A DNA stretch of 8,123 bases from an uncultured Treponema sp. GTDB lineage: Bacteria; Spirochaetota; Spirochaetia; Treponematales; Treponemataceae. The translations under genes were made by a program, and so were the position numbers. The stretch covers positions 1 through 8,123 of the forward strand of contig CAJOQA010000186.1 of NCBI GenBank assembly GCA_905236465.1, read 5' to 3'. This document shows positions 1-6,223 of the stretch, piece after piece (position 1 is the stretch's first letter; each line of letters opens with the position of its first letter). The notes beneath the pieces were generated by a model, which saw only the letters and a program-made list of their open reading frames with translations, was not told the DNA's origin and did not search any database.

Positions 1-123
1 CAACAAAAAGCAAAGGATGAGGCTATTTTCGCACAAAAAGACGAGCAAATCCGGCAGCTGCAGACAAGACTAAAGGCTGCGGGACTCAGCACAGAACTTC
101 AATACTATAAAAATCTATCCTAG
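1..123 (+). CDS. C-terminal fragment of a coiled-coil protein (5' end outside window)
   Basis: An open frame runs from the first base to a TAG at 121-123, giving 40 residues that begin QQKAKDEAIF and end YYKNLS. The composition is rich in Gln, Lys, Glu and Ala. Hydrophobic residues (I, L) are spaced as in a coiled coil around DEQIRQLQTRLKAAGL. No catalytic motif lies in this portion, so the function cannot be assigned from sequence. Tails of this kind occur on several protein classes. In treponemes, one family that often ends in such Glu/Lys/Gln coiled coils is the PD-(D/E)XK 'Rpn' putative transposase/nuclease group, and the hairpin-rich DNA that follows would fit, but this is only a guess. 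The stop codon lies inside an inverted repeat (107-131). Confidence 0.6.
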   Translation, partial: QQKAKDEAIFAQKDEQIRQLQTRLKAAGLSTELQYYKNLS

Positions 124-131
124 ATTTTTAT
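107..131 (+). terminator. Perfect 11-bp hairpin overlapping the stop codon, probable terminator
   Basis: Bases 107-117 (ATAAAAATCTA) and 121-131 (TAGATTTTTAT) are perfect reverse complements around the 3-nt loop TCC. The stop codon TAG (121-123) is the first triplet of the right arm. The right arm is T-rich, so its transcript has a U-run within the stem. Intrinsic termination of the upstream gene is plausible, but there is no separate long U tail and the stem is weak because it is almost all A:T. Confidence 0.5.
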
Positions 132-149
132 GGTGCTTGCAGAATTTGG

Positions 150-182
150 CCTATAAAAAATCCCTCGTGGATTTTTTATAGG
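150..182. repeat. Perfect 14-bp inverted repeat (A/T hairpin), possible bidirectional terminator
   Basis: CCTATAAAAAATCC (150-163) and GGATTTTTTATAGG (169-182) are perfect reverse complements around the 5-nt loop CTCGT. Each strand presents an A-run in the 5' arm and a T-run in the 3' arm, capped by GC pairs at both ends, so it could terminate transcription from either side. It is the second of four hairpins between the rightward gene fragment and the leftward operon. It is flanked on both sides by near-identical TTGCAGAATT(T/A)GGC copies, which suggests a repeat unit and not a simple terminator. Confidence 0.6.
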
Positions 183-210
183 ATTGCAGAATTAGGCGCT
201 AAGTCGCCAT

Positions 211-282
211 CCATGGCGTGTTACTTCTGGCAAGCAAGACTTAGTAGACAAAAATAAAAGAGCCATGGAAGGTGCGTGTTAC
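211..282. repeat. Imperfect direct repeat CCATGG...GCGTGTTAC
   Basis: CCATGGCGTGTTAC at 211-224 recurs at 263-282 as CCATGG followed by a short insert and then GCGTGTTAC (274-282). The shared blocks are CCATGG and the exact 9-mer GCGTGTTAC. With the TTGCAGAATT copies, this suggests that two diverged units of the same element lie side by side in 132-315. Confidence 0.45.
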
Positions 283-287
283 AGCCT

Positions 288-315
288 GCGGAATTAGACA
301 AAAGTCTAACTCTGC
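288..315. repeat. Imperfect 12-bp inverted repeat with AAAA loop
   Basis: GCGGAATTAGAC (288-299) pairs with GTCTAACTCTGC (304-315) around the loop AAAA. Eleven of twelve positions pair, one of them as a G:T wobble, with a single A:C mismatch. It is the most GC-balanced of the four hairpins and has no following T-run, so it looks like a structural repeat and not a terminator. Confidence 0.5.
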
Positions 316-320
316 TATCC

Positions 321-349
321 AAATGAAAATACAGGATGTATTTTCATTT
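321..349 (-). terminator. Perfect 13-bp hairpin, terminator of the leftward operon
   Basis: AAATGAAAATACA (321-333) and TGTATTTTCATTT (337-349) are perfect reverse complements around the 3-nt loop GGA. It begins 4 bp beyond the stop codon (354-356, minus strand) of the propeller/NodB-like gene, where a terminator is expected. Read on the minus strand, the 3' arm ends in ATTTTCATTT, giving a broken U-run. The structure is symmetric and could also stop rightward transcription. Confidence 0.65.
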
Positions 350-353
350 AGCC

Positions 354-2588
354 CTATTCTTCTATAAAATCCCTTATATCCACTATCTTATAGCCGGAAT
401 CCAGTATGGCGGCAATCAGTAAATCCAATTTTTCGTAAAGGTAGTCGCTACGGGTTCCTGTCAAGCGGCCAACATTTATGGGAATAATTCTGCCGTCTTC
501 TAAGGAAGCAGCAAACATATCTATTAAAAGTGCGGCATCATAATATTTTTTAGACCTATCAAGCACGCTCATCTCATAGGAGACCCTGTCACCAAAACGG
601 GTAAAGGCATCTATATAACGGTAACCGCTGTCTTTTCCGGCAAGCTTCATTTTTTCACTGGCCTTATAAAAGGGTGCGTGCCAAAGGGGGGATAATTCAC
701 TTGCGGTAACAGAATAAAATTCATCTTCATTTCTAGCAAGTCCCCGCTTTATAAAGGCAGAATCTATAACAAAGTTTCCCTCTAGCAAATTTGCATACGT
801 ATAGAAAGAAGAAGCACATTCGTAGCCGGCAGCCACAATCTGCTTTGTCTCTTCGGGGTACCGGCGGATAAACTCACCGTTTATAAAGAATGTTGCCTTA
901 ACCTTAAATTCATTCAGGACTTCAAGAACAGAAGCAAGGCCTTCTGCATTATCGCAGGCATCTAGCAGCAAAGCGACCCTTTTTTGCTTGGGGTTAGAAA
1001 GCTCACTCTCCTTGTAGATAGGGTAAGTTACAATAGGAGATGCTAAAGAGCGGACAAATACGGAGTTTGCATAAAGATTATTTTGAGACTTACCGGCAAA
1101 GACCCTGAATCTTCCATTACTATCAGAAGGCTTTGTGTAAAGGCTAGGCTTTTTATCAGACAAGGACCAAGAGCCTTTTTCCCGAGCATAAGAAAAAATC
1201 TTTCCGCTTTCACTGCTACCGGCATAAATGCTTGTTCCATCCCAAAAAGCCATTTGGGCACTAGATAAAAGCAAGGTTTTTCCCAAAGACTTTTCACGAG
1301 TAAAATCCCAAAGGCGGACAGTTTTTTCACCTCCTGCATACAAGAGGGAAGATGAAGCCCAGGCAAAAGAATGGATACGCTCCCCATCCAAACGGGCTAC
1401 CTCTTTCCACTTTGCAGTGTCATAAATGTATAAACTTTTACTTCCTGTAAATGCCAAGTAACGCCCGTCGGGGCTTAAGACCGGCCTTAGGGATGCTGAT
1501 TTTATCTGAAGGACAAGTTCTGGTCCGCTTTCCAAAGTGTACAAGGCACAGGATTTTTTACCGCTTGAATAATCAATCATGTCTAGCCAGAGGGCAACTT
1601 TCCCAGAAGCAGGCCACAGGGCATAGCTTCTTAAAGGGGTACCACTCATATTGGTAAGGGGGTACTTTCCCCTTACTCGTGCAAAGGCACAGCCTGGCTT
1701 TTCTATAGAATAGTAGCTGACAGTCCGCTCAGAGCTGACTACTACCAATTCACTTGCGTTTGGGGAAACAAAAAATGTATCGCGCACAGAATCAAAAAGT
1801 GCAGGCAGTCTACCTATAATCCCTCCGTTACCAACAAGGGCCGCATACATGCCCCTAGTATAAAGCTCATCGCGGCTTATCAAATGGATTATATCCCCTT
1901 GTATGTAAACAAGGTTCCCGTCTTGGGTCCATTCAACGCAGTTAATGGTACCAGAGCCCAGTTTACAAAAGCTATCGCCTAAGTTTACCCTACCAAATGA
2001 ATCTGAGGGCTTAACAAAATAAATACTACCGCTTTTTTCATAGAGGGCAACGCTAGAGTCAGGGGCCCACTTTACAGGTATGGTCTCATAACTGAAGGGG
2101 GCATCCTCAACTAAAACAATGCTTTCCTGACTTTTTACCTTTTGCAAAATCAAGCTACCTGCCGCATTTTTTGTCTGCCTTACGTAACATTCATATTTTC
2201 CATCAGGGCTTGTGGCATGAACTGCAGTATGGGTAAATTCAACCGGCATACCGGAAGCCTTTGTAACCCAAGTTAAGGTATCTTCAACAGTATTGTAGTG
2301 GGCAGTCCCATACCGGTTCCGCAACTGCAAAATGGTACCGTTTAAAAGAAGTTCCATCCGCTCTGGGAAGCAGGTTATAATCTGAGGGGCAGCGGTTTCA
2401 GTTTTGCCAACCTTGGCATAAAAGAGGCTGGAATACGAAGGGGTACCAGGAATTTCATGGGTAGCGCAAAAAAGCAATTCATCTTTATCATTTAAGGCTA
2501 TTTTATCAAAAAAAACAGAAGCCCCCACATTCAGTGGAAGCAAGAGTAAAAAAGAAAGCAATAAAAAAGCAAAAGAACTTTTGTGCAA
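354..2588 (-). CDS. Secreted beta-propeller protein with degenerate NodB-like polysaccharide deacetylase domain
   Basis: This 744-residue protein begins with a signal peptide (MHKSSF, then a Leu-rich core, with likely cleavage near GAS at residue 24), so it acts outside the cytoplasm. Residues about 30-520 carry WD40/TolB-like propeller signatures, for example LSPDGRYLAF (371-380), LYIYD (386-390) and VRLWDF (424-429). Residues about 537-744 match the NodB fold: RVALLLDACDN (537-547), VKATFFINGEF (563-573), GYECASSFYTYANL (588-601), WHAPF (636-640), and a final GYKIVDIRDF. The metal ligands are gone. The second Asp of TFDD aligns with Ala544 and the two His of HxxxH align with Ser594 and Tyr598. 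The motif-3 Arg is His637 and the motif-5 His is Asn705. Deacetylation is therefore unlikely; carbohydrate or peptidoglycan binding is my inference. The start is TTG, because the next Met lies at residue 78, beyond the signal peptide. It follows the M23 gene by 9 bp and is surely co-transcribed with it. Domain identity is confident; function is not. Confidence 0.85.
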   Translation of the reverse strand: MHKSSFAFLLLSFLLLLPLNVGASVFFDKIALNDKDELLFCATHEIPGTPSYSSLFYAKVGKTETAAPQIITCFPERMELLLNGTILQLRNRYGTAHYNTVEDTLTWVTKASGMPVEFTHTAVHATSPDGKYECYVRQTKNAAGSLILQKVKSQESIVLVEDAPFSYETIPVKWAPDSSVALYEKSGSIYFVKPSDSFGRVNLGDSFCKLGSGTINCVEWTQDGNLVYIQGDIIHLISRDELYTRGMYAALVGNGGIIGRLPALFDSVRDTFFVSPNASELVVVSSERTVSYYSIEKPGCAFARVRGKYPLTNMSGTPLRSYALWPASGKVALWLDMIDYSSGKKSCALYTLESGPELVLQIKSASLRPVLSPDGRYLAFTGSKSLYIYDTAKWKEVARLDGERIHSFAWASSSLLYAGGEKTVRLWDFTREKSLGKTLLLSSAQMAFWDGTSIYAGSSESGKIFSYAREKGSWSLSDKKPSLYTKPSDSNGRFRVFAGKSQNNLYANSVFVRSLASPIVTYPIYKESELSNPKQKRVALLLDACDNAEGLASVLEVLNEFKVKATFFINGEFIRRYPEETKQIVAAGYECASSFYTYANLLEGNFVIDSAFIKRGLARNEDEFYSVTASELSPLWHAPFYKASEKMKLAGKDSGYRYIDAFTRFGDRVSYEMSVLDRSKKYYDAALLIDMFAASLEDGRIIPINVGRLTGTRSDYLYEKLDLLIAAILDSGYKIVDIRDFIEE

Positions 2589-2599
2589 GGTCTTCCCCT
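2586..2599 (-). promoter_or_regulatory. Strong Shine-Dalgarno deciding a TTG start, overlapping the upstream stop codon
   Basis: On the minus strand AGGGGAAG (2599-2592) precedes the TTG at 2588-2586, with 6 nt between AGGGG and the start. The AG of the upstream gene's TAG stop (2600-2598) is part of this Shine-Dalgarno. Ribosomes finishing the M23 gene would therefore stop on the initiation site of the next gene, which suggests translational coupling. Confidence 0.75.
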
Positions 2600-3722
2600 A
2601 TTTTAGAACAGAAAGAGGGTCAACTAACTTCCCGTTCTTGTAAACTGTAAAATGTAAGTGCGGCCCCGTAGAATAACCGGTAGACCCTACAAGTCCTATT
2701 TTTGTATCCTGAGAAACACTATCACCTTTTTTTGAAATAATGCGACTCATGTGCCCATACAGGGTCTGATATCCGTCTATGTGGGAAACAATCACATAAT
2801 TGCCATAAACAGAAGAATAGCCTGTATAGCTAACCCTTCCGCTCATCGCTGCATAAATGGGGGTACCAGTCGGGCAGGCCATATCAATGCCGGTATGCCT
2901 AGAAGCAACGCCAGTAAAGGGGTCAGCCCGTTTGCCAAAGCGGGAAGTTAAGCGCCAGCTAGCTTTTATAGGCCATACCATAATCTCACCCATAGCTTTG
3001 CGCAAGCTATAGGAATCCATTTTTGCCCCTGGAATAAATAAAACCTGATTTTTATGCAAAGTTGAGCTTGATAAATCATTTACATCTAGCAAATCTTCAA
3101 GGGCAACTGAATACTTAGCGCTTATGCCCTCAAGGCTTTCGCCTGCAGCAACCACATGTTCAAGACCATCCATCGAAGGGATACGCAATTTTTGACCAGT
3201 CATAAGCCCGCGTGCATTAGAAATTTTATTCACGGCAATCAGGGTAGAAATATTTCCCAAAGAGAATTTTTGGCAGATTCCGCTGATTGTGTCCCCTGCT
3301 TTTACCGTATACTGCTTATAGACTACGGGTTCTTTGAAAACAAGAGCAGACTTTTTAAGGCCATCTTCAGATACAACATTTCCTTCGCTATCAAAATAGC
3401 TAGAATTAAAAGAAGCAAAATCTTCCATTGCGCTGTCTAGTGAAGCTAGGGACAGGGATTTAGATGTGGTCAATGCAAGCGGACCAATATAAGAATCTTT
3501 TGCGGAAAGAAATTTTACAATGCCATAGGGAACAAGAAACGCAGAAAGTAAAAAAGGAGCAACTTTAAGACTTTTTAAAAGAACAAGCTTAAGCCGCTTG
3601 AGACCTAAAAGAATAAAGCCCCGTGCATAACGATACAACTCATTTGCAGGTGGCAGATTAAAATTGAGGTCAAATGAAGGAATTGTATTTGCACTTTCAG
3701 CAGTATAACTTATAATTTCCAT
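2598..3722 (-). CDS. Membrane-anchored M23 (LytM-type) peptidoglycan endopeptidase with two LysM domains
   Basis: In this 374-residue protein a cytoplasmic N-terminus of about 50 residues is followed by one membrane segment (about 51-70), placing the rest in the periplasm. LysM domains at about 136-182 (YTVKAGDTISGICQKF) and 188-231 (HVVAAGESLEGISAKY) should bind glycan strands. The M23 peptidase domain spans about 256-369. All active-site residues are present: zinc ligands His276 and Asp280 in RHTGID and His357 in GPHLHF, with catalytic His324 in YGHM and His355. Family knowledge says such enzymes cut peptide crosslinks in peptidoglycan during growth or daughter-cell separation, unlike the enzymatically inactive EnvC/NlpD relatives. 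It is first in a two-gene operon with the propeller/NodB-like gene. The ATG at 3722-3720 has no clear Shine-Dalgarno; an in-frame stop 7 codons upstream limits any extension. Confidence 0.93.
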   Translation of the reverse strand: MEIISYTAESANTIPSFDLNFNLPPANELYRYARGFILLGLKRLKLVLLKSLKVAPFLLSAFLVPYGIVKFLSAKDSYIGPLALTTSKSLSLASLDSAMEDFASFNSSYFDSEGNVVSEDGLKKSALVFKEPVVYKQYTVKAGDTISGICQKFSLGNISTLIAVNKISNARGLMTGQKLRIPSMDGLEHVVAAGESLEGISAKYSVALEDLLDVNDLSSSTLHKNQVLFIPGAKMDSYSLRKAMGEIMVWPIKASWRLTSRFGKRADPFTGVASRHTGIDMACPTGTPIYAAMSGRVSYTGYSSVYGNYVIVSHIDGYQTLYGHMSRIISKKGDSVSQDTKIGLVGSTGYSTGPHLHFTVYKNGKLVDPLSVLK

Positions 3723-3769
3723 ACAAAAAATATCGGCATTTCATTTTCAAATATAAGTCTCAGCTAGGA

Positions 3770-3792
3770 AAAGTATAGTACCGATATACTTT
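3770..3792. promoter_or_regulatory. Palindrome in the divergent intergenic region, candidate operator/promoter
   Basis: AAAGTATA (3770-3777) and TATACTTT (3785-3792) are perfect 8-bp inverted repeats around GTACCGA. The site lies between the two divergent operons, whose starts are at 3722 and 3843. Each arm contains TATACT, a good -10 hexamer, one on each strand, giving possible leaders of about 40-50 nt either way. I see no convincing -35 hexamer at 16-18 bp for either. A second inverted pair, ATATCGG (3730-3736) and CCGATAT (3781-3787), overlaps the right arm. A small GAAGG/CCTTC hairpin lies at 3795-3807. The palindrome is real; its use as an operator is inference. Confidence 0.4.
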
Positions 3793-3831
3793 CAGAAGGC
3801 TCCCTTCAAATTTTAAAGACTTCCTTTATAC

Positions 3832-3845
3832 AGGGGAAAAAGTTG
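3832..3845 (+). promoter_or_regulatory. Shine-Dalgarno deciding the TTG start of signal peptidase
   Basis: AGGGG (3832-3836) lies 6 nt before the TTG at 3843-3845, the same core and spacing as at the other TTG start near 2588. The first in-frame ATG (3861-3863) is 24 nt from this site, too far, so TTG is preferred. Confidence 0.75.
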
Positions 3846-4346
3846 ACAAAAAAAAGTAAAATGCAGATTTTGACTATACTGTTCGGGATCTTCATCGGGC
3901 TAATTACAAAATTTTTCTTTCTTGACCTGGTAAAAGTTAAGGGTACTTCAATGGAACCTTCCATTCAAGATGGAAAAATACTGGCAGTAAGCAAAATTTC
4001 ATACGGTTTGGTAAAGCCATTTGGAGATTCCCTGCTTTTCAGCTGGGCAAGCCCAAAAGAAGGGGACGTAGTAATATACATGTATGAGAACAAAATGGTA
4101 ATAAAAAGATGTGTCGCACTTTCCGGCTGTCCACTAGAATATTATGAGAATTCTAGCTATACTCTAGGGGTGGGAACAAAAATATATCCGCTTACACCAG
4201 TTCAATATTATAAGATGCACTCAGTTTCTAAGATACCTGAAGGCTACATTTTAGCGATAGGGGACAATGCGGAAGTTTCCATAGATTCACGCGATTACGG
4301 TTTTATACCGGTCCGCAATGTAATAGGCAGGGCTTTAGTAAAATGA
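3843..4346 (+). CDS. lepB: Signal peptidase I (type I leader peptidase)
   Basis: This 167-residue serine protease of family S26 removes signal peptides from exported proteins at the outer face of the inner membrane. One membrane segment (about residues 8-29) precedes the catalytic domain. The nucleophile is Ser36 in GTSMEP, matching the GxSMxP box. The general base is Lys88 in VIKRC, matching the KR box. The C-terminal box GDN (140-142), DSRDYG (148-153) and IGRA (161-164) is intact. Length and single anchor match the short Gram-positive-type enzymes, not the 324-residue E. coli form. Its stop overlaps the ftsI start by 4 bp (ATGA). It could be a second, specialised signal peptidase of the genome; the window cannot tell. 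Confidence 0.93.
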   Translation: MTKKSKMQILTILFGIFIGLITKFFFLDLVKVKGTSMEPSIQDGKILAVSKISYGLVKPFGDSLLFSWASPKEGDVVIYMYENKMVIKRCVALSGCPLEYYENSSYTLGVGTKIYPLTPVQYYKMHSVSKIPEGYILAIGDNAEVSIDSRDYGFIPVRNVIGRALVK

Positions 4347-6223
4347 ACGGCTTCTACAAAAATGGCAGGCTATGGTTTTTCGCCGTCCTTTTATCTCTTT
4401 TTTCGGCATATATTATTTTTGTTTATGCCCGCCTTTCAATGAGTCATCAACCTGAACTAAAAAAACAAAATCCTACTATAGAAAGGGGGTCTATTGTAGA
4501 CCGCAACGGAAAGCCCCTCGCAGTTCTCACAAACTTCTACCACTTTGTCGTTACCCCAAAGCTCATAAAAAATATTGAGGAGTTTGCCTATCTTACCGGT
4601 CCCATTCTTTCTTTGAACCCTATTGAATTGGAAAACAAGCTATACGAAAACAAGGATGAAAGCTTTCTCTATATTAAAAAAAAGATTACTCAAGAAAATA
4701 GGGACGAGCTTTATAAGATAATAGAAGACAAGGGCTGGGTTCACTTTTGTCGCTTTGACAAGGTGCCAGGCAGGGTTTACCCTATGAACGATTTGGCCTC
4801 TTCCCTTATAGGATTTATGGGAGATTCCGGCAAGGGCTTAAGTGGTATGGAGTTTTCTCAGCAAGAAATTCTTTCTCCTACAGACGGCAAGGTTGAAAAC
4901 GATATAATTTATGGCAAAAACATTTTTTTAACAATAGATGCCAACTTGCAGTATAAGCTGGAAAAAATTGCTAAAGATACAATGAGCACAACTTTGGCAG
5001 AAAGCCTTATTCTTCTTGTTGCGGATTGCAAGACAGGAGAAATTCTTTCGTACATAAACTTGCCTTCCGTAAACTTGAATGAGTACACGTCGTCTTCATC
5101 AGAAGAGCAAAAAGACAGGGCTGCGGTAAATGCCTATGAACCAGGGTCTGTATTTAAAATCTTTACGGCAGCATCTTATGTGGATTCCGGCAAAGTTGCC
5201 CCGACAACCCTGATTTATACGACGGGAAGCTACCGGAGGGGTACAAACTTAGGGGAATTAATAAGGATTGAATGTCACGACCCACACCCACACGGCTGGG
5301 GAACTATACGAGAAGCCTTGGAATATTCTTGCAACGATGCCTTTGCCCAGATGAGCGAGACGATGAGTAATGAAGATTTTTTAAATTATCTTAAAAGATT
5401 TGGCTTTGGAGAGAGGACAGGGCTTGAAGTTCCAAGCGAGACACGAGGACTTTTAAAAAGCCCTGATGACGCTTCTTGGTCTGCAAGAACAAAGGCAACT
5501 ATTTCTATAGGACAGGAAATTTCAGTCAGTGCCCTTCAGATGCTACAAGCCTCCCTTGCCATAGCAAATAAGGGAATTCCTCCCAAGCTGACCTTTATAA
5601 AAAGAATAACAGACAAAGACGGCAACGACGAGTATAACCACACCCCTGAATACAAGGCGAGGGTCATAAAAAGTTCAACAGCAGACTTTATAATCAGTTG
5701 TATGCAAAAGGTAACTCAGTCAGGAACAGGTCACAGGGCAGGACTTAAGGATGTTTCAATAGGAACTAAAACAGGAACTGCCCAGATTTTTGAAAAGGGA
5801 AAATTGCTTGAAAACGAATACATTTCTTCCTGCATGGGTATTTTCCCTGTAGAAGATCCGCAAATTGTAGTTTATATAGTAATAAACAAAGCTCAGGGCG
5901 AAAACTTAGGAGGCCGCATTGCAGCCCCTGTCATTCGGTCTGCAGCTGATGCAATAATTGACTACATGGGAATGACCCGCGAAGGAGCAGCTTCCCTTGA
6001 GCATTCAGGCTTAATCTCAATTAAAGAGGGGAACCCCATAACTATAGGGAAAGTCCTTCCAAACTTTAAGGGAAGATCAAAAAGAGACCTCTTCCCCTTA
6101 GTAGATGGCAGAAAAGACCTGAACTTTGTGATAAACGGGGAAGGTTGGGTTGTGAGCCAAAATCCTGAGGCTGGGACAGAAGTTACAGAAGGAATGACAA
6201 TTGAACTCAATCTGGAACACTAA
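4343..6223 (+). CDS. ftsI: Class B penicillin-binding protein, FtsI/SpoVD-type transpeptidase with C-terminal PASTA domain
   Basis: This 626-residue D,D-transpeptidase should crosslink septal peptidoglycan in the periplasm, probably paired with FtsW, which is not in the window. A short cytoplasmic start and one membrane segment (about 11-29) lead to the dimerisation domain with RGSIVDRNGKPLA (48-60). The transpeptidase domain has all three motifs: SxxK as SVFK (Ser269, Lys272), SxN as SCN (329-331), and KTG at 476-478 within GTKTGTAQ. It ends with the FtsI-like GIFPVEDPQIVVYIVINK (499-516) and GGRIAAPV (523-530). A single PASTA domain follows at about 565-626, with GWVVSQNPEAGTEV (601-614). 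PASTA domains are usual in Gram-positive FtsI/SpoVD proteins and known in spirochete ones, and may bind muropeptides. The ATG overlaps the lepB stop, with an AGGCAGGG Shine-Dalgarno upstream. FtsI is preferred over the elongation enzyme MrdA because of the C-terminal motif order and PASTA. Confidence 0.92.
   Translation: MNGFYKNGRLWFFAVLLSLFSAYIIFVYARLSMSHQPELKKQNPTIERGSIVDRNGKPLAVLTNFYHFVVTPKLIKNIEEFAYLTGPILSLNPIELENKLYENKDESFLYIKKKITQENRDELYKIIEDKGWVHFCRFDKVPGRVYPMNDLASSLIGFMGDSGKGLSGMEFSQQEILSPTDGKVENDIIYGKNIFLTIDANLQYKLEKIAKDTMSTTLAESLILLVADCKTGEILSYINLPSVNLNEYTSSSSEEQKDRAAVNAYEPGSVFKIFTAASYVDSGKVAPTTLIYTTGSYRRGTNLGELIRIECHDPHPHGWGTIREALEYSCNDAFAQMSETMSNEDFLNYLKRFGFGERTGLEVPSETRGLLKSPDDASWSARTKATISIGQEISVSALQMLQASLAIANKGIPPKLTFIKRITDKDGNDEYNHTPEYKARVIKSSTADFIISCMQKVTQSGTGHRAGLKDVSIGTKTGTAQIFEKGKLLENEYISSCMGIFPVEDPQIVVYIVINKAQGENLGGRIAAPVIRSAADAIIDYMGMTREGAASLEHSGLISIKEGNPITIGKVLPNFKGRSKRDLFPLVDGRKDLNFVINGEGWVVSQNPEAGTEVTEGMTIELNLEH
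6188..6203 (+). promoter_or_regulatory. Shine-Dalgarno and TTG start inside the end of ftsI
   Basis: AAGGA (6188-6192) lies 8 nt before the TTG at 6201-6203, within the last codons of ftsI, giving a 23-bp gene overlap. The next in-frame ATG (6264-6266) has no comparable site and would remove 21 residues. TTG is therefore preferred, with translational coupling to ftsI. Confidence 0.6.

Larger units (their letters stand above)
137..299. repeat. Three copies of a 14-bp motif TTGCAGAATTNGGC
   Basis: Copies lie at 137-150 (TTGCAGAATTTGGC), 184-197 (TTGCAGAATTAGGC, 13 of 14 identical to the first) and 286-299 (CTGCGGAATTAGAC, 11 of 14 identical to the second). The first two directly flank the 14-bp hairpin at 150-182. 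The third forms the left arm of the hairpin at 288-315. The strip has no open frame of note, so the repetition is not explained by coding. It resembles decayed copies of a small intergenic repetitive element; no family is recognised. Confidence 0.55.

Noticed and set aside
1..353. Possible CRISPR array from the repeated short motifs
   Set aside because: The repeats are only 9-14 bp, imperfect and irregularly spaced, and there are no uniform spacers or cas genes.
1043..1657. Open frames of 60-115 codons on both strands inside the propeller gene
   Set aside because: They overlap a long, well-supported gene with signal peptide and domains, have no recognisable motifs, and look like chance frames.
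858..2868. Six GGTACC palindromes in the two leftward genes within about 2 kb, far more than chance for a 6-mer
   Set aside because: Five of the six encode Gly-Thr (GGT ACC) in frame, so codon preference for this dipeptide explains most of them; they are not evenly spaced or intergenic.
3843..3848. TTGACA, a perfect -35 hexamer
   Set aside because: It coincides with the lepB start codon behind a good Shine-Dalgarno, and the bases 16-18 bp downstream do not form a -10.
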